DNA from: Halomarinibacterium sedimenti
GTDB lineage: Bacteria > Bacteroidota > Bacteroidia > Flavobacteriales > Flavobacteriaceae
Length of the DNA stretch: 64,000 nt
NCBI RefSeq assembly: GCF_019312585.1
Contig: NZ_JAHWDP010000005.1
Coordinates: forward strand, 152,540 to 216,539
Direction: 5' to 3'
Shown here in pieces: positions 54,222 through 62,031 of this stretch (position 1 is its first letter; every line of letters begins with the position of its first letter). Both the position numbers and the translations under genes were made by a program. A model generated the notes under the pieces. It made no database searches, was not told the DNA's origin, and saw nothing but the letters and a program-made list of their open reading frames with translations.

Positions 54222-55295
54222 TTAGACGTCAAAATCTATTTTTACTTTTTCAGAAAGTGGCACCGATTGACAACTCAGCACTAAATCCTGCCGTAGCTCA
54301 TCTTCCTCAAGAGCATAATTCACTTTCATTTCAACTTTTCCTTCCAGCACTTTACATTTACACGTACTACACACCCCTCCTTTACAAGCAAAAGGCAAGT
54401 CGGCACCTGCACCTAAAGCTGCATCTAACAAGTTGTCATAATCATTGGTCATAGTGAAATGAAATTCTTTTCCACCATCCACTATAGTTACTTCTACCCC
54501 TTCAACCTTTTGTTGCGCCAGACGCTCGGCTCTTTTTATATCTTCTTCTGAAAGTCCCGTGACAAACAATTCAAAGTGAATTAATTCTTTTGGCAAGCCA
54601 GCTTCCACAAGATAATTACTTACATACTTTACCATGTCTTCGGGACCGCACAAAAACACTTCACTCGTATCTGGTATATCAATAAATGTTTTGGTTAACA
54701 CTTTCATTTTTTCATCGTCAAAACGACCATTAAACAGTGCTATATCCCGTTGCTCTTTGGTTAAGAAATAATAGATTTCTAATCTTCCAAAATATTGATT
54801 CCGAAGTTGTTCCAACGCTTCCTTAAAGATAATAGTTTTTGCGGTTCGGTTTACATAAAAAAGTTTACAAGTAGCGCTAGACTCTAATGCTAAATGCGTT
54901 TTTATCATGGACAAAATGGGGGTAATTCCGCTTCCTGCCGCAAAAAATAGATAGTTCTTTGTAGCGGTGGGTTGAGACTTCACTCCAAATTGACCACTAG
55001 GTGCCATCACTTCGAGCGTATCCCCTTTTTTAAGGGACTCATTCACAAAGGTAGAAAAAACACCTCCAGGAATCTGCTTAACTGCAACTCTCCAGATACC
55101 CTCAATGGGACTAGAGCAAAGGCTATATGAACGACGAACATCCTCACCATTTATATTCGCTTTGAGGGTAAGGTGTTGACCCTGCTGAAATGCAAACTCC
55201 TCGTGAAGTTCTTCAGGTATATCAAAACCTAGCACAGTAGTATCTTTCGTTTCTTTATAAACTTCAGATAATTTTAATTTATGAAATGCAGCCAT
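54222..55295 (-). CDS. paaE: PaaE, phenylacetyl-CoA epoxidase reductase
   Basis: The start at 55295 (MAAFHKLKLSEVYKETKDT) is preferred to the TTG at 55316, which lies inside the operator. The 357-residue protein has an FAD domain (RRSYSLCSSP), an NAD domain (FAAGSGITPILSMI) and a C-terminal plant-type [2Fe-2S] domain with CKGGVCSTCKCKVLEG and a later Cys (LSCQ). It passes electrons from NADPH to PaaA. It is the first gene of the 16-gene operon, behind a promoter with a palindrome. Confidence 0.94.
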   Translation of the reverse strand: MAAFHKLKLSEVYKETKDTTVLGFDIPEELHEEFAFQQGQHLTLKANINGEDVRRSYSLCSSPIEGIWRVAVKQIPGGVFSTFVNESLKKGDTLEVMAPSGQFGVKSQPTATKNYLFFAAGSGITPILSMIKTHLALESSATCKLFYVNRTAKTIIFKEALEQLRNQYFGRLEIYYFLTKEQRDIALFNGRFDDEKMKVLTKTFIDIPDTSEVFLCGPEDMVKYVSNYLVEAGLPKELIHFELFVTGLSEEDIKRAERLAQQKVEGVEVTIVDGGKEFHFTMTNDYDNLLDAALGAGADLPFACKGGVCSTCKCKVLEGKVEMKVNYALEEDELRQDLVLSCQSVPLSEKVKIDFDV

Positions 55296-55315
55296 TTTCT
55301 TAAATTGGGTTAACA

Positions 55316-55344
55316 AAACTAACGTTTGTTAGTTTGATTTGCAA
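55316..55344 (-). promoter_or_regulatory. Promoter and palindromic operator of the paa operon
   Basis: AAACTAAC (55316-55323) and GTTAGTTT (55328-55335) form a perfect inverted repeat with a 4-base centre. It overlaps the minus-strand -7 box TAGTTTTG (55314-55321), an exact TAnnTTTG. A TTG at 55342-55344 lies 20 bases upstream of that box in the -33 position. The upstream tetR product is the obvious candidate binder. Confidence 0.75.
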
Positions 55345-55355
55345 GTTAAAAGTTT

Positions 55356-55925
55356 CTAAACGATTCCCCTAATTAAAACTGCCACCATATCCCTTTTTAG
55401 TAAGTTCACATCTAGTTTCCCCCGTTTTTGATACCACAAATACAAGGTTCGGAGAGTAGATAGTATAGAAAACAAAATAACCTCTGGATGACGTGGTTGT
55501 AATTGCCCTTGTGCAATGCCATCTTTGATAATAGTACGGAAATTCTCTTCATACCTTTCCCGCATCGTTACAAAATGGGTAACATCTTTTTCTGCCATAT
55601 GCATCCAATCATTATTAAGGGCTGCTAAAGCTTCAGATTGATTCACTGTAATATCGATATGCAATTCAATAAGCTTTTCAATTTTTTGCAAAGGCGAATT
55701 ATCCATTTTTTGAATATTCTTCATTCCAGAAGTAAATTCTTCGGCTAAATCTAAAATCAACACCGAAAGGATTTCCTGCTTTCCTTCAATATGATTGTAC
55801 AAACTCGCCGCTTTTATTCCCATTGCCTGAGCAATATCCCTTACTGTCACAGCACTGTAGCCCTTTTCTTTGAAAAGTTGTGAAGCTTCGGCAATGATTT
55901 CAGCTTTACGAGAAGTTGTTTTCAT
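55356..55925 (-). CDS. TetR-family regulator of the paa operon
   Basis: The 189-residue protein has an N-terminal TetR helix-turn-helix (about 10-50, YSAVTVRDIAQAMGIKAASLYNHI, then GKQEIL) and a C-terminal ligand-binding helical domain. It is co-oriented and directly upstream of the paa operon, with a palindrome between. By analogy to PaaR and PaaX it probably represses the operon until phenylacetyl-CoA or a related CoA ester binds; the ligand is inferred. I see no second palindrome copy before the tetR gene, so autoregulation is not supported. Confidence 0.88.
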   Translation of the reverse strand: MKTTSRKAEIIAEASQLFKEKGYSAVTVRDIAQAMGIKAASLYNHIEGKQEILSVLILDLAEEFTSGMKNIQKMDNSPLQKIEKLIELHIDITVNQSEALAALNNDWMHMAEKDVTHFVTMRERYEENFRTIIKDGIAQGQLQPRHPEVILFSILSTLRTLYLWYQKRGKLDVNLLKRDMVAVLIRGIV

Positions 55926-56017
55926 AGGTACTGCAATTTATAAAAAACATCCCTCTAAATCTACCTTCAAAGAGAGACTTTCTTGTGTAATTATTAAAGT
56001 AAAATCATTTTTAGTTC

Positions 56018-56025
56018 TATTTTTG
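56018..56025 (+). promoter_or_regulatory. -7 promoter box (TATTTTTG) of the phenylalanine hydroxylase gene
   Basis: This exact TAnnTTTG match lies 7 bases before the ATG at 56033. No clear -33 TTG was found at the usual distance. Confidence 0.45.
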
Positions 56026-56032
56026 AACCCTT

Positions 56033-57778
56033 ATGACAACTGGATTCGAAAGCAACGAACTTATTGATAGGCTGCCCCCTCATTTAAAGCAGTACATCAA
56101 ACCACAAAATTATGAGCAATATACGCCCATAAATCAGGCCGTGTGGCGTTTTGTCATGCGGAAAAATGTAGATTATTTAAGTAAAGTCGCTCACGAAAGT
56201 TATGTAGAAGGTTTGAAAAAGACAGGAATTTCTATTAATGAAATTCCATCCATGTATGGCATGAACCGTATCCTAAAAGAAATTGGATGGGCAGCTGTGG
56301 CTGTGGATGGATTTATTCCGCCCAATGCTTTTATGGAGTTTCAGGCGTATAAAATTTTAGTGATTGCTAGTGATATTCGTCAGTTAGAAAATATTGAATA
56401 CACCCCTGCACCCGATATTATTCATGAAGGTGCTGGTCACGCTCCCATTATTGCGAGTCCCGATTATGCCGAATATTTACGCCGATTTGGAGAAATAGGA
56501 GCGAAAGCCATTTCTAGTGCGCATGATATTGAAATGTATGAAGCGGTGCGTGAACTTTCTATTCTAAAAGAAGCAGAAGGCACTCCACAAGATAAAATTG
56601 ATGCCGCCGAAGCCAAAGTCCTACAGTTACAAGAAAAAGAAACTGAACCCAGTGAGATTTCATTGATTAGAAACTTACACTGGTGGACGGTGGAATACGG
56701 TATGGTGGGTACTGTAGAAAATCCGAAAATTTATGGTGCAGGGTTGCTTTCCTCCATTGGTGAAAGTGAATGGTGCATGAAGGAAGAAGTAAAAAAACTC
56801 CCCTATTCTATTGATGCTGCCTATCAAGATTTTGACATTACTAAACCACAACCTCAATTATATGTAACTCCAGATTTTGCCTATTTGCAAGAGGTTTTGG
56901 AAGAGTTTGCCAATACCATGGCCGTCCGAAAAGGTGGCTGGCGAGGTTTAAAAAAATTAATTGGCTCCAAGCAAATTGGCACCATCGAATTGAGTACAGG
57001 ACTACAAATAAGCGGCGTATTTACCAAAATGATTCAAAATGACGATAATGAGGTAGTCTATTTTGAAACTGAAGGGGAGACAGCACTTGCCTATCGTGAA
57101 AAAGAAATGATCGGCCATGGGGTGAACCGTCATACAAATGGATTTAGATCCCCTTTGGGAAAATTGAAAGGAATAAATCTTACTATCGAAAATATGGGAC
57201 CGCGTGATTTACAAGCCTATAATTTCTATGATGGGAAACCTATTTCGTTTGAGTTTGAAAGTGGTATTACCGTGGAAGGTTTAAATGTAACAGGAATGCG
57301 TAATTTGAATGGAAAGCTGATGCTTATTCAGTTTACCAATTGCTGGGTGAAATATAAAAATGAGGTGCTATTTTCTCCAGAGATGGGTGATTTTGACATG
57401 GCCGTTGGCGAAGATATTGTTTCAGCATTTACAGGTCCCGCAGATTATCATTCGTTTGATTTAGTCACTCATAAGGCCAGTGAAACCGAAACCATTCGCA
57501 TACAAATTTCAGAGGAAGAAAAAGTACTTAATAAATTATACAGCCAAGTTAGACACTTTAGAGAAAGTGAATCACAAAATGAAGCATTACTTTCAGGGAT
57601 TTTTGAAATTTTAAAAAATAAGTATCGTGAGGACTGGTTACTTTCTTTAGAAATTTATGAATTGATTTCAAGAAAAAATTCAGAATTTTCAGAGAAAGTT
57701 TTACAGCATTTAAACGACCTACAAGCACGTAAACCAAAAATTACTCATTTAATACAAACTGGGCTTCAATTATTATAA
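56033..57778 (+). CDS. Phenylalanine 4-monooxygenase (aromatic amino acid hydroxylase), long form
   Basis: The 581-residue protein has the aromatic amino acid hydroxylase core at about 30-320. It carries PDIIHEGAGHAP with iron ligands His131 and His136, and WWTVEYGMVG with Glu221. It hydroxylates phenylalanine to tyrosine using tetrahydropterin, iron and O2. It is about twice the length of Pseudomonas PhhA (262); the extra C-terminal half (about 330-581) is beta-rich with a helical end and has no recognised function. It is divergent from tetR and the paa operon, which fits a shared phenylalanine-catabolism locus. Confidence 0.92.
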   Translation: MTTGFESNELIDRLPPHLKQYIKPQNYEQYTPINQAVWRFVMRKNVDYLSKVAHESYVEGLKKTGISINEIPSMYGMNRILKEIGWAAVAVDGFIPPNAFMEFQAYKILVIASDIRQLENIEYTPAPDIIHEGAGHAPIIASPDYAEYLRRFGEIGAKAISSAHDIEMYEAVRELSILKEAEGTPQDKIDAAEAKVLQLQEKETEPSEISLIRNLHWWTVEYGMVGTVENPKIYGAGLLSSIGESEWCMKEEVKKLPYSIDAAYQDFDITKPQPQLYVTPDFAYLQEVLEEFANTMAVRKGGWRGLKKLIGSKQIGTIELSTGLQISGVFTKMIQNDDNEVVYFETEGETALAYREKEMIGHGVNRHTNGFRSPLGKLKGINLTIENMGPRDLQAYNFYDGKPISFEFESGITVEGLNVTGMRNLNGKLMLIQFTNCWVKYKNEVLFSPEMGDFDMAVGEDIVSAFTGPADYHSFDLVTHKASETETIRIQISEEEKVLNKLYSQVRHFRESESQNEALLSGIFEILKNKYREDWLLSLEIYELISRKNSEFSEKVLQHLNDLQARKPKITHLIQTGLQLL

Positions 57779-57781
57779 ACT

Positions 57782-58087
57782 ATGGGATTATTCGATTTTC
57801 TATTCGGAAATAAAACAAAAAAGATTGACGATTTTAAAAGCCGTGGGGCTATTATTCTTGATGTGCGCACCAAAGGCGAATACCAAGGCGGAGCCATACC
57901 AGATTCAAAAAATATACCGCTACAACAACTTTCGGTTCGCTTAGCTGAAATAAAGAAGTGGAATAAACCCGTTATTACGTGCTGTGCCAGTGGGATGCGA
58001 AGTGGAAGTGCTGCTACCATATTACGCAGTAATGGCGTGGAAGCCATGAATGGTGGCGGTTGGTTTAATTTAAGTCAGAAATTATAG
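57782..58087 (+). CDS. Rhodanese-like sulfurtransferase
   Basis: The 101-residue single rhodanese domain has ILDVRTKGEYQGGAIPDSKNIP and the active-site loop CCASGMRSGSA with the catalytic Cys. It can carry a persulfide. It is adjacent to the hydroxylase gene with a 3-base gap, so probably co-transcribed, although the functional link is unclear. Its end overlaps the convergent DUF4230 gene by 6 bases. Confidence 0.9.
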   Translation: MGLFDFLFGNKTKKIDDFKSRGAIILDVRTKGEYQGGAIPDSKNIPLQQLSVRLAEIKKWNKPVITCCASGMRSGSAATILRSNGVEAMNGGGWFNLSQKL

Positions 58088-58696
58088 TTTTAAGTTTTGT
58101 AAATCTTCTTCCTTTTCTACAATTTCAGAATTGTATTGTAAAGTCCAGCCCATTGAACTTGTAAGAATATAAATTTTATGAAGTTCGGCAATGAGTCTGT
58201 TTTGAGCGTTCGTTTTCAACTCGGACTTTTCAATCTTTTCACGGAGGGAATTTTCAATTCGAAGCTTTATTTTATTGTAATCTGAAGCGGTAAATTGATT
58301 TAAATAATCTTGAGTAACATCGTAATATTCAATATTAGGATTGATGGATATTTCAGGCTCTGGTATACTTACAATCGTCACCGTTTTGGTAGTTTGGTCA
58401 ACTTTGGTTTCTACTTTACTTAAATCGTAAGCAATAGTCGCTTTTGCATTTACTACAACCAATGCTTTTTTTCTGGCATCAAACAATCCATAAAGTAAGT
58501 CTTTGCTATCCGAATAGGAAAAAACCTGCGCATAGGTTCCTTCGGTAACAATTAGCTTTCCAACATTTTTGAGCTCTTTTTCTATTAAAGCCGTCGTTGC
58601 CAGGAGTTGTTCCTTTTCATCCTTTCTATGTTCACAATAGCGAAAACAAAAAACAATAAGAAACGAAATCACCATTCCTAAAAAAATGTTCCGCAT
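58082..58696 (-). CDS. DUF4230 membrane-anchored protein
   Basis: The 204-residue protein has an N-terminal membrane anchor (IFLGMVISFLIVFCF) and a DUF4230 domain (about 40-170) with GTYAQVFSY, ATIAYDLSKVE and VSIPEPEISINPNIEYYDV. The family is typical of Bacteroidota and other bacteria; the function is unknown. It is convergent with the rhodanese gene. Confidence 0.85.
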   Translation of the reverse strand: MRNIFLGMVISFLIVFCFRYCEHRKDEKEQLLATTALIEKELKNVGKLIVTEGTYAQVFSYSDSKDLLYGLFDARKKALVVVNAKATIAYDLSKVETKVDQTTKTVTIVSIPEPEISINPNIEYYDVTQDYLNQFTASDYNKIKLRIENSLREKIEKSELKTNAQNRLIAELHKIYILTSSMGWTLQYNSEIVEKEEDLQNLKL

Positions 58697-58716
58697 GGTT
58701 CTTTTTCTGAAAGATA

Positions 58717-58745
58717 AAAAAAGAGAGGCACTTTGCCTCTCTTCT
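58717..58745 (-). terminator. Terminator of the protease operon
   Basis: On the minus strand AGAGAGGCA-AAG-TGCCTCTCT is followed by TTTTTTT, giving a perfect 9-bp stem. Confidence 0.9.
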
Positions 58746-58760
58746 AAAAAATATATTTAG

Positions 58761-61700
58761 TTAGTTGCTATTTATGGAAACTGGAAAATCCTGCCCGAAC
58801 CCAAAGCTGGAAGGATACTGTGGGCTTCCCTTATACTTTTCGGAGATTTCGGGCACCCGACTTTCCAAATAGGCTTTTAGTTCGTTTACCGTAATACGAT
58901 TGTCACCACTATCTGCTTTACCAGAAAGTGCCTCTAATAAGGCATAGGTAAAAACACCATGACCCAACTCATCAAATTCTGTCGCAAATTGCTGACTACC
59001 ACTTGCAGTAAGCCAATGTGTACCAGTACTTCTGGCTAATTGCGCTATGGCTTTTTCCTCCACAGCTCCCCTAGCTGCAAGTGTTGTTAATGCACCCGCA
59101 CTTTGACAAGCATCCAATATATATAACTGCTTTTGGGCAATAATTCCGGAAGCGATTTTCTTTAATTCGGTAGCAGAAATTCCCTTTTGTTTTAAAGCAC
59201 CATCATCACCATACAATTGAGTAACGTCGCTAGGCACCAAATAAAATTCGTTTTCCCCACTCTCGCTCATTACCCCATGTCCCGCATAATAAAAGATAAA
59301 AATGTCTTGCGGATTAGCAACCGAAGCGATTTCAGTAAGTTTTGAAATGATATTGTCTCTTATCGCTTCGCTATTTTTTATAAAATACACATGTGTTTTG
59401 GAAGTGATTTTCGACAAACCGCTTTGTACACTTTCCTGAAAACCCGTCGCGTCTGCTACAGCATAGTTTAAATTGTATTTTGAATTTTGGTATTCATCTA
59501 TTCCCACAATAAGTAAATGTGCTTGTATCCCCTGTGGTTTTATTAAAGATTGTTGTGGAGGGTTGTAAATAACATTCAGCTTTTCTGGTGTGCTTTCCGT
59601 CCCTTGAGAATTAATAGCGATAGCCGAAAATTCGTTGAGTCCTTCAATTAATTGAACCTCCAATTCCTTTTTATTGGCATCGTGAGTAACATCGTCTTCC
59701 ACAAATAAATTTCTAGTATTATTCCCAACTAACTTTCCGTTCTGATACAAACGAATTTCCTTCACTTTATTACCATTTGCCTGGGCCTCCAAAATAATTT
59801 TCCCTTTTTCAGCATCCACCGTAATCTCACTTACCGAATCATCATCAACATAAAGGTTACGGGAACCTTGAGAATAGCTTAGTGAAAGGTTAGGTGGTGG
59901 CGACATACTTTCAAGATTTCCGCTGCTCTTAAATTCTTTTGTAGCAAGCACTTGATACAAAAGGCGTGGTGTATAAAACGTGTCAAAAACACTTTCCAAC
60001 GGAATAGTTTTCTTATTTTTTATAAAAGCCACTTTATCCCAACCTTCTTGTGAACCATCGAATTGTCCATCTGGAGTATAGGCAATCCAGCTTTGGTCTT
60101 CAAAAATGTAAAGTCGAAGCAACTCCTTTAGCGTAAGTAAATCGATAAATTTAATTCCACCAGATTCGGGGGTTGCAATAATAGTATTGGTTACAAAATC
60201 ACCCTCAAATTTTCCGTAATTATTTAATTTAAAGTTTTGAACTTTCTTCCCAGTAGGAATATGATAGACCATCATTCCTGTATTAAATCCAGCTAAAAGC
60301 AAATAATCTTCATTGGGGGATAGGAAACCATCCATCATAAAATTTTCAAAATGTCCCTCAATGCTTCGCTTTACATCGCCTGTGGCAACGTCTAAAATTT
60401 CTATTTTATTGGCCGTAGTGTTACAAACCAAAAGCTCTTTTCCACCATTAATGTGAAAGATTCCAAAGTACTTACCATCTTTTGACCACTTTTGAGCTTT
60501 AGCACCAAAATCGAAATAATTCAATTTGTCATAAAAAATTTGATCTCCGTGAATTTCACGTGTAGCAAAAGCCACAGCATTATTAAAGGATGCTAAACTG
60601 AAGGAATTTTCAAAAAAACTAACGTCTGTATTTAGGGGTTTATAGAAAATTTCTGTATTCGTTTCGGTATTAATAACACGCAATCCATTTGAAGAAATGG
60701 TAGCTAATAATTTTGTGTTTGGGCTAAAAGCCGAATGTCTTATGTCTTTATAATTTTCAATAACATCTTTAAAGCTACTGGCATCTCCACGATTAAAAAC
60801 TTTAATAGGATCTATCGTTGAAGTCACTGCAAACACTTTATCTGAACTTGGATCCACAATCATTTTTGCAGAACTAAAATCATCTCTATAAGTGGCATTA
60901 TATTTAGTAAACTGAGTAACTTTAGGATGCGCCATAATGGAATAGGTTTTGGTTCCATATTGTGCAGAAAATAATAACTCCACCATATCCCCATTATGAT
61001 AGCCCACAATTTGCGTAGGTTCAATAACATCATGACCATAGGTTATTAAAGGGGTGTTTTCAAAAAGTTTATATCTACCGTAATTACCATTATAACTCAT
61101 TTGAGCATAGACATTCGTGTCATTATCAATAACTCCAAAAGCACCATCTTCATTAGAAAAAGCGCCGATTACTTCTCCTGTTTCAGCATTCATTTGAGTT
61201 AGCGGCAAAGCATTCATTTGAATCCATAACTTTTTTCCATCTTTACTCTTAGTAACATCAAAAATGGAAGGCATTAATAAGCCTTCAATCTCCTTTTCTA
61301 TGGGGAATGATTTGTTCCAAAGTACTTTTCGGGAAGCCAGTTCCATTCTCATATACACTGCCTTTGATGCCTGCATATCATACACGGCCCTAAGCACATC
61401 CCCATTATTGAACATCGCTATGATGTCGCTATTTAAGGGTTTGTATTCAGAATTTTCAAAGGAATACATAAAGTTATCTCCATAATTTGAAGAAATAAAC
61501 ACAAACTTACCGTTGGGACTAAATTCAAAATAATTTATTTCACCCTCTCCAGGAAAAGGAGGGATATTTCCTGGAAGAAAATTGCCCGTGGCTTCATCTA
61601 AAACATATAAGGATGCCATATAGTTTTGGTCCTGTGCAAAAAAAACAAGTTGTCCTTGACCTTCAATTTCAAAGAATAACATAGAAAATATTCTGCCTAA

Positions 61701-62030
61701 GGAGTAGCCTTTCAGTTTTTCGAAAGTTTCTGTACTAAATACCTCTATGGTATTATTTGCCAGAACATAAGCCTTTCCATCCTTCTCATTAATTTCAATT
61801 TGGGTGATAGAATTTGAATAATCTAGAGTTTTATATAGTAATCCAGATTTCTCGTCCCAAAATTTTAGGGTTTTGTCCATATACCCATAAGTAACCAAAA
61901 CGCCTCTTTTGGAATCCAATGCTGAAGTTGTAATGGATTCGGAATGATTACTCTGAACGACAAATTCTTGTTGTGCTTGCAACCAAAAAGTTACAAAAAC
62001 AAAACCTACAACTAGTGCTGAGCGTATCAT
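58761..62030 (-). CDS. Exported propeller/caspase-like (C14) protein
   Basis: The 1089-residue protein has a signal peptide (about 1-19, ending QAQ). Two probable WD40-type beta-propeller regions span about 25-650. An Ig-like domain lies at about 713-823, and a C-terminal caspase-like domain at about 835-1085 with FYYAGHG (catalytic His918) and LDACQSAG (catalytic Cys975). It should act outside the cytoplasm. Two copies of an RNLxV motif lie in the Ig-like part (SRNLYVDDDS 723-732, TRNLFVEDDV 772-781). No sorting domain is evident. It is the second gene of an operon with a papain-like protease 1 base upstream. Confidence 0.9.
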   Translation of the reverse strand: MIRSALVVGFVFVTFWLQAQQEFVVQSNHSESITTSALDSKRGVLVTYGYMDKTLKFWDEKSGLLYKTLDYSNSITQIEINEKDGKAYVLANNTIEVFSTETFEKLKGYSLGRIFSMLFFEIEGQGQLVFFAQDQNYMASLYVLDEATGNFLPGNIPPFPGEGEINYFEFSPNGKFVFISSNYGDNFMYSFENSEYKPLNSDIIAMFNNGDVLRAVYDMQASKAVYMRMELASRKVLWNKSFPIEKEIEGLLMPSIFDVTKSKDGKKLWIQMNALPLTQMNAETGEVIGAFSNEDGAFGVIDNDTNVYAQMSYNGNYGRYKLFENTPLITYGHDVIEPTQIVGYHNGDMVELLFSAQYGTKTYSIMAHPKVTQFTKYNATYRDDFSSAKMIVDPSSDKVFAVTSTIDPIKVFNRGDASSFKDVIENYKDIRHSAFSPNTKLLATISSNGLRVINTETNTEIFYKPLNTDVSFFENSFSLASFNNAVAFATREIHGDQIFYDKLNYFDFGAKAQKWSKDGKYFGIFHINGGKELLVCNTTANKIEILDVATGDVKRSIEGHFENFMMDGFLSPNEDYLLLAGFNTGMMVYHIPTGKKVQNFKLNNYGKFEGDFVTNTIIATPESGGIKFIDLLTLKELLRLYIFEDQSWIAYTPDGQFDGSQEGWDKVAFIKNKKTIPLESVFDTFYTPRLLYQVLATKEFKSSGNLESMSPPPNLSLSYSQGSRNLYVDDDSVSEITVDAEKGKIILEAQANGNKVKEIRLYQNGKLVGNNTRNLFVEDDVTHDANKKELEVQLIEGLNEFSAIAINSQGTESTPEKLNVIYNPPQQSLIKPQGIQAHLLIVGIDEYQNSKYNLNYAVADATGFQESVQSGLSKITSKTHVYFIKNSEAIRDNIISKLTEIASVANPQDIFIFYYAGHGVMSESGENEFYLVPSDVTQLYGDDGALKQKGISATELKKIASGIIAQKQLYILDACQSAGALTTLAARGAVEEKAIAQLARSTGTHWLTASGSQQFATEFDELGHGVFTYALLEALSGKADSGDNRITVNELKAYLESRVPEISEKYKGSPQYPSSFGFGQDFPVSINSN

Positions 62031-62031
62031 G

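Noticed and set aside
54074..54454. 126-codon open frame on the plus strand
   Set aside because: It is antisense to paaA and paaE, both certain.
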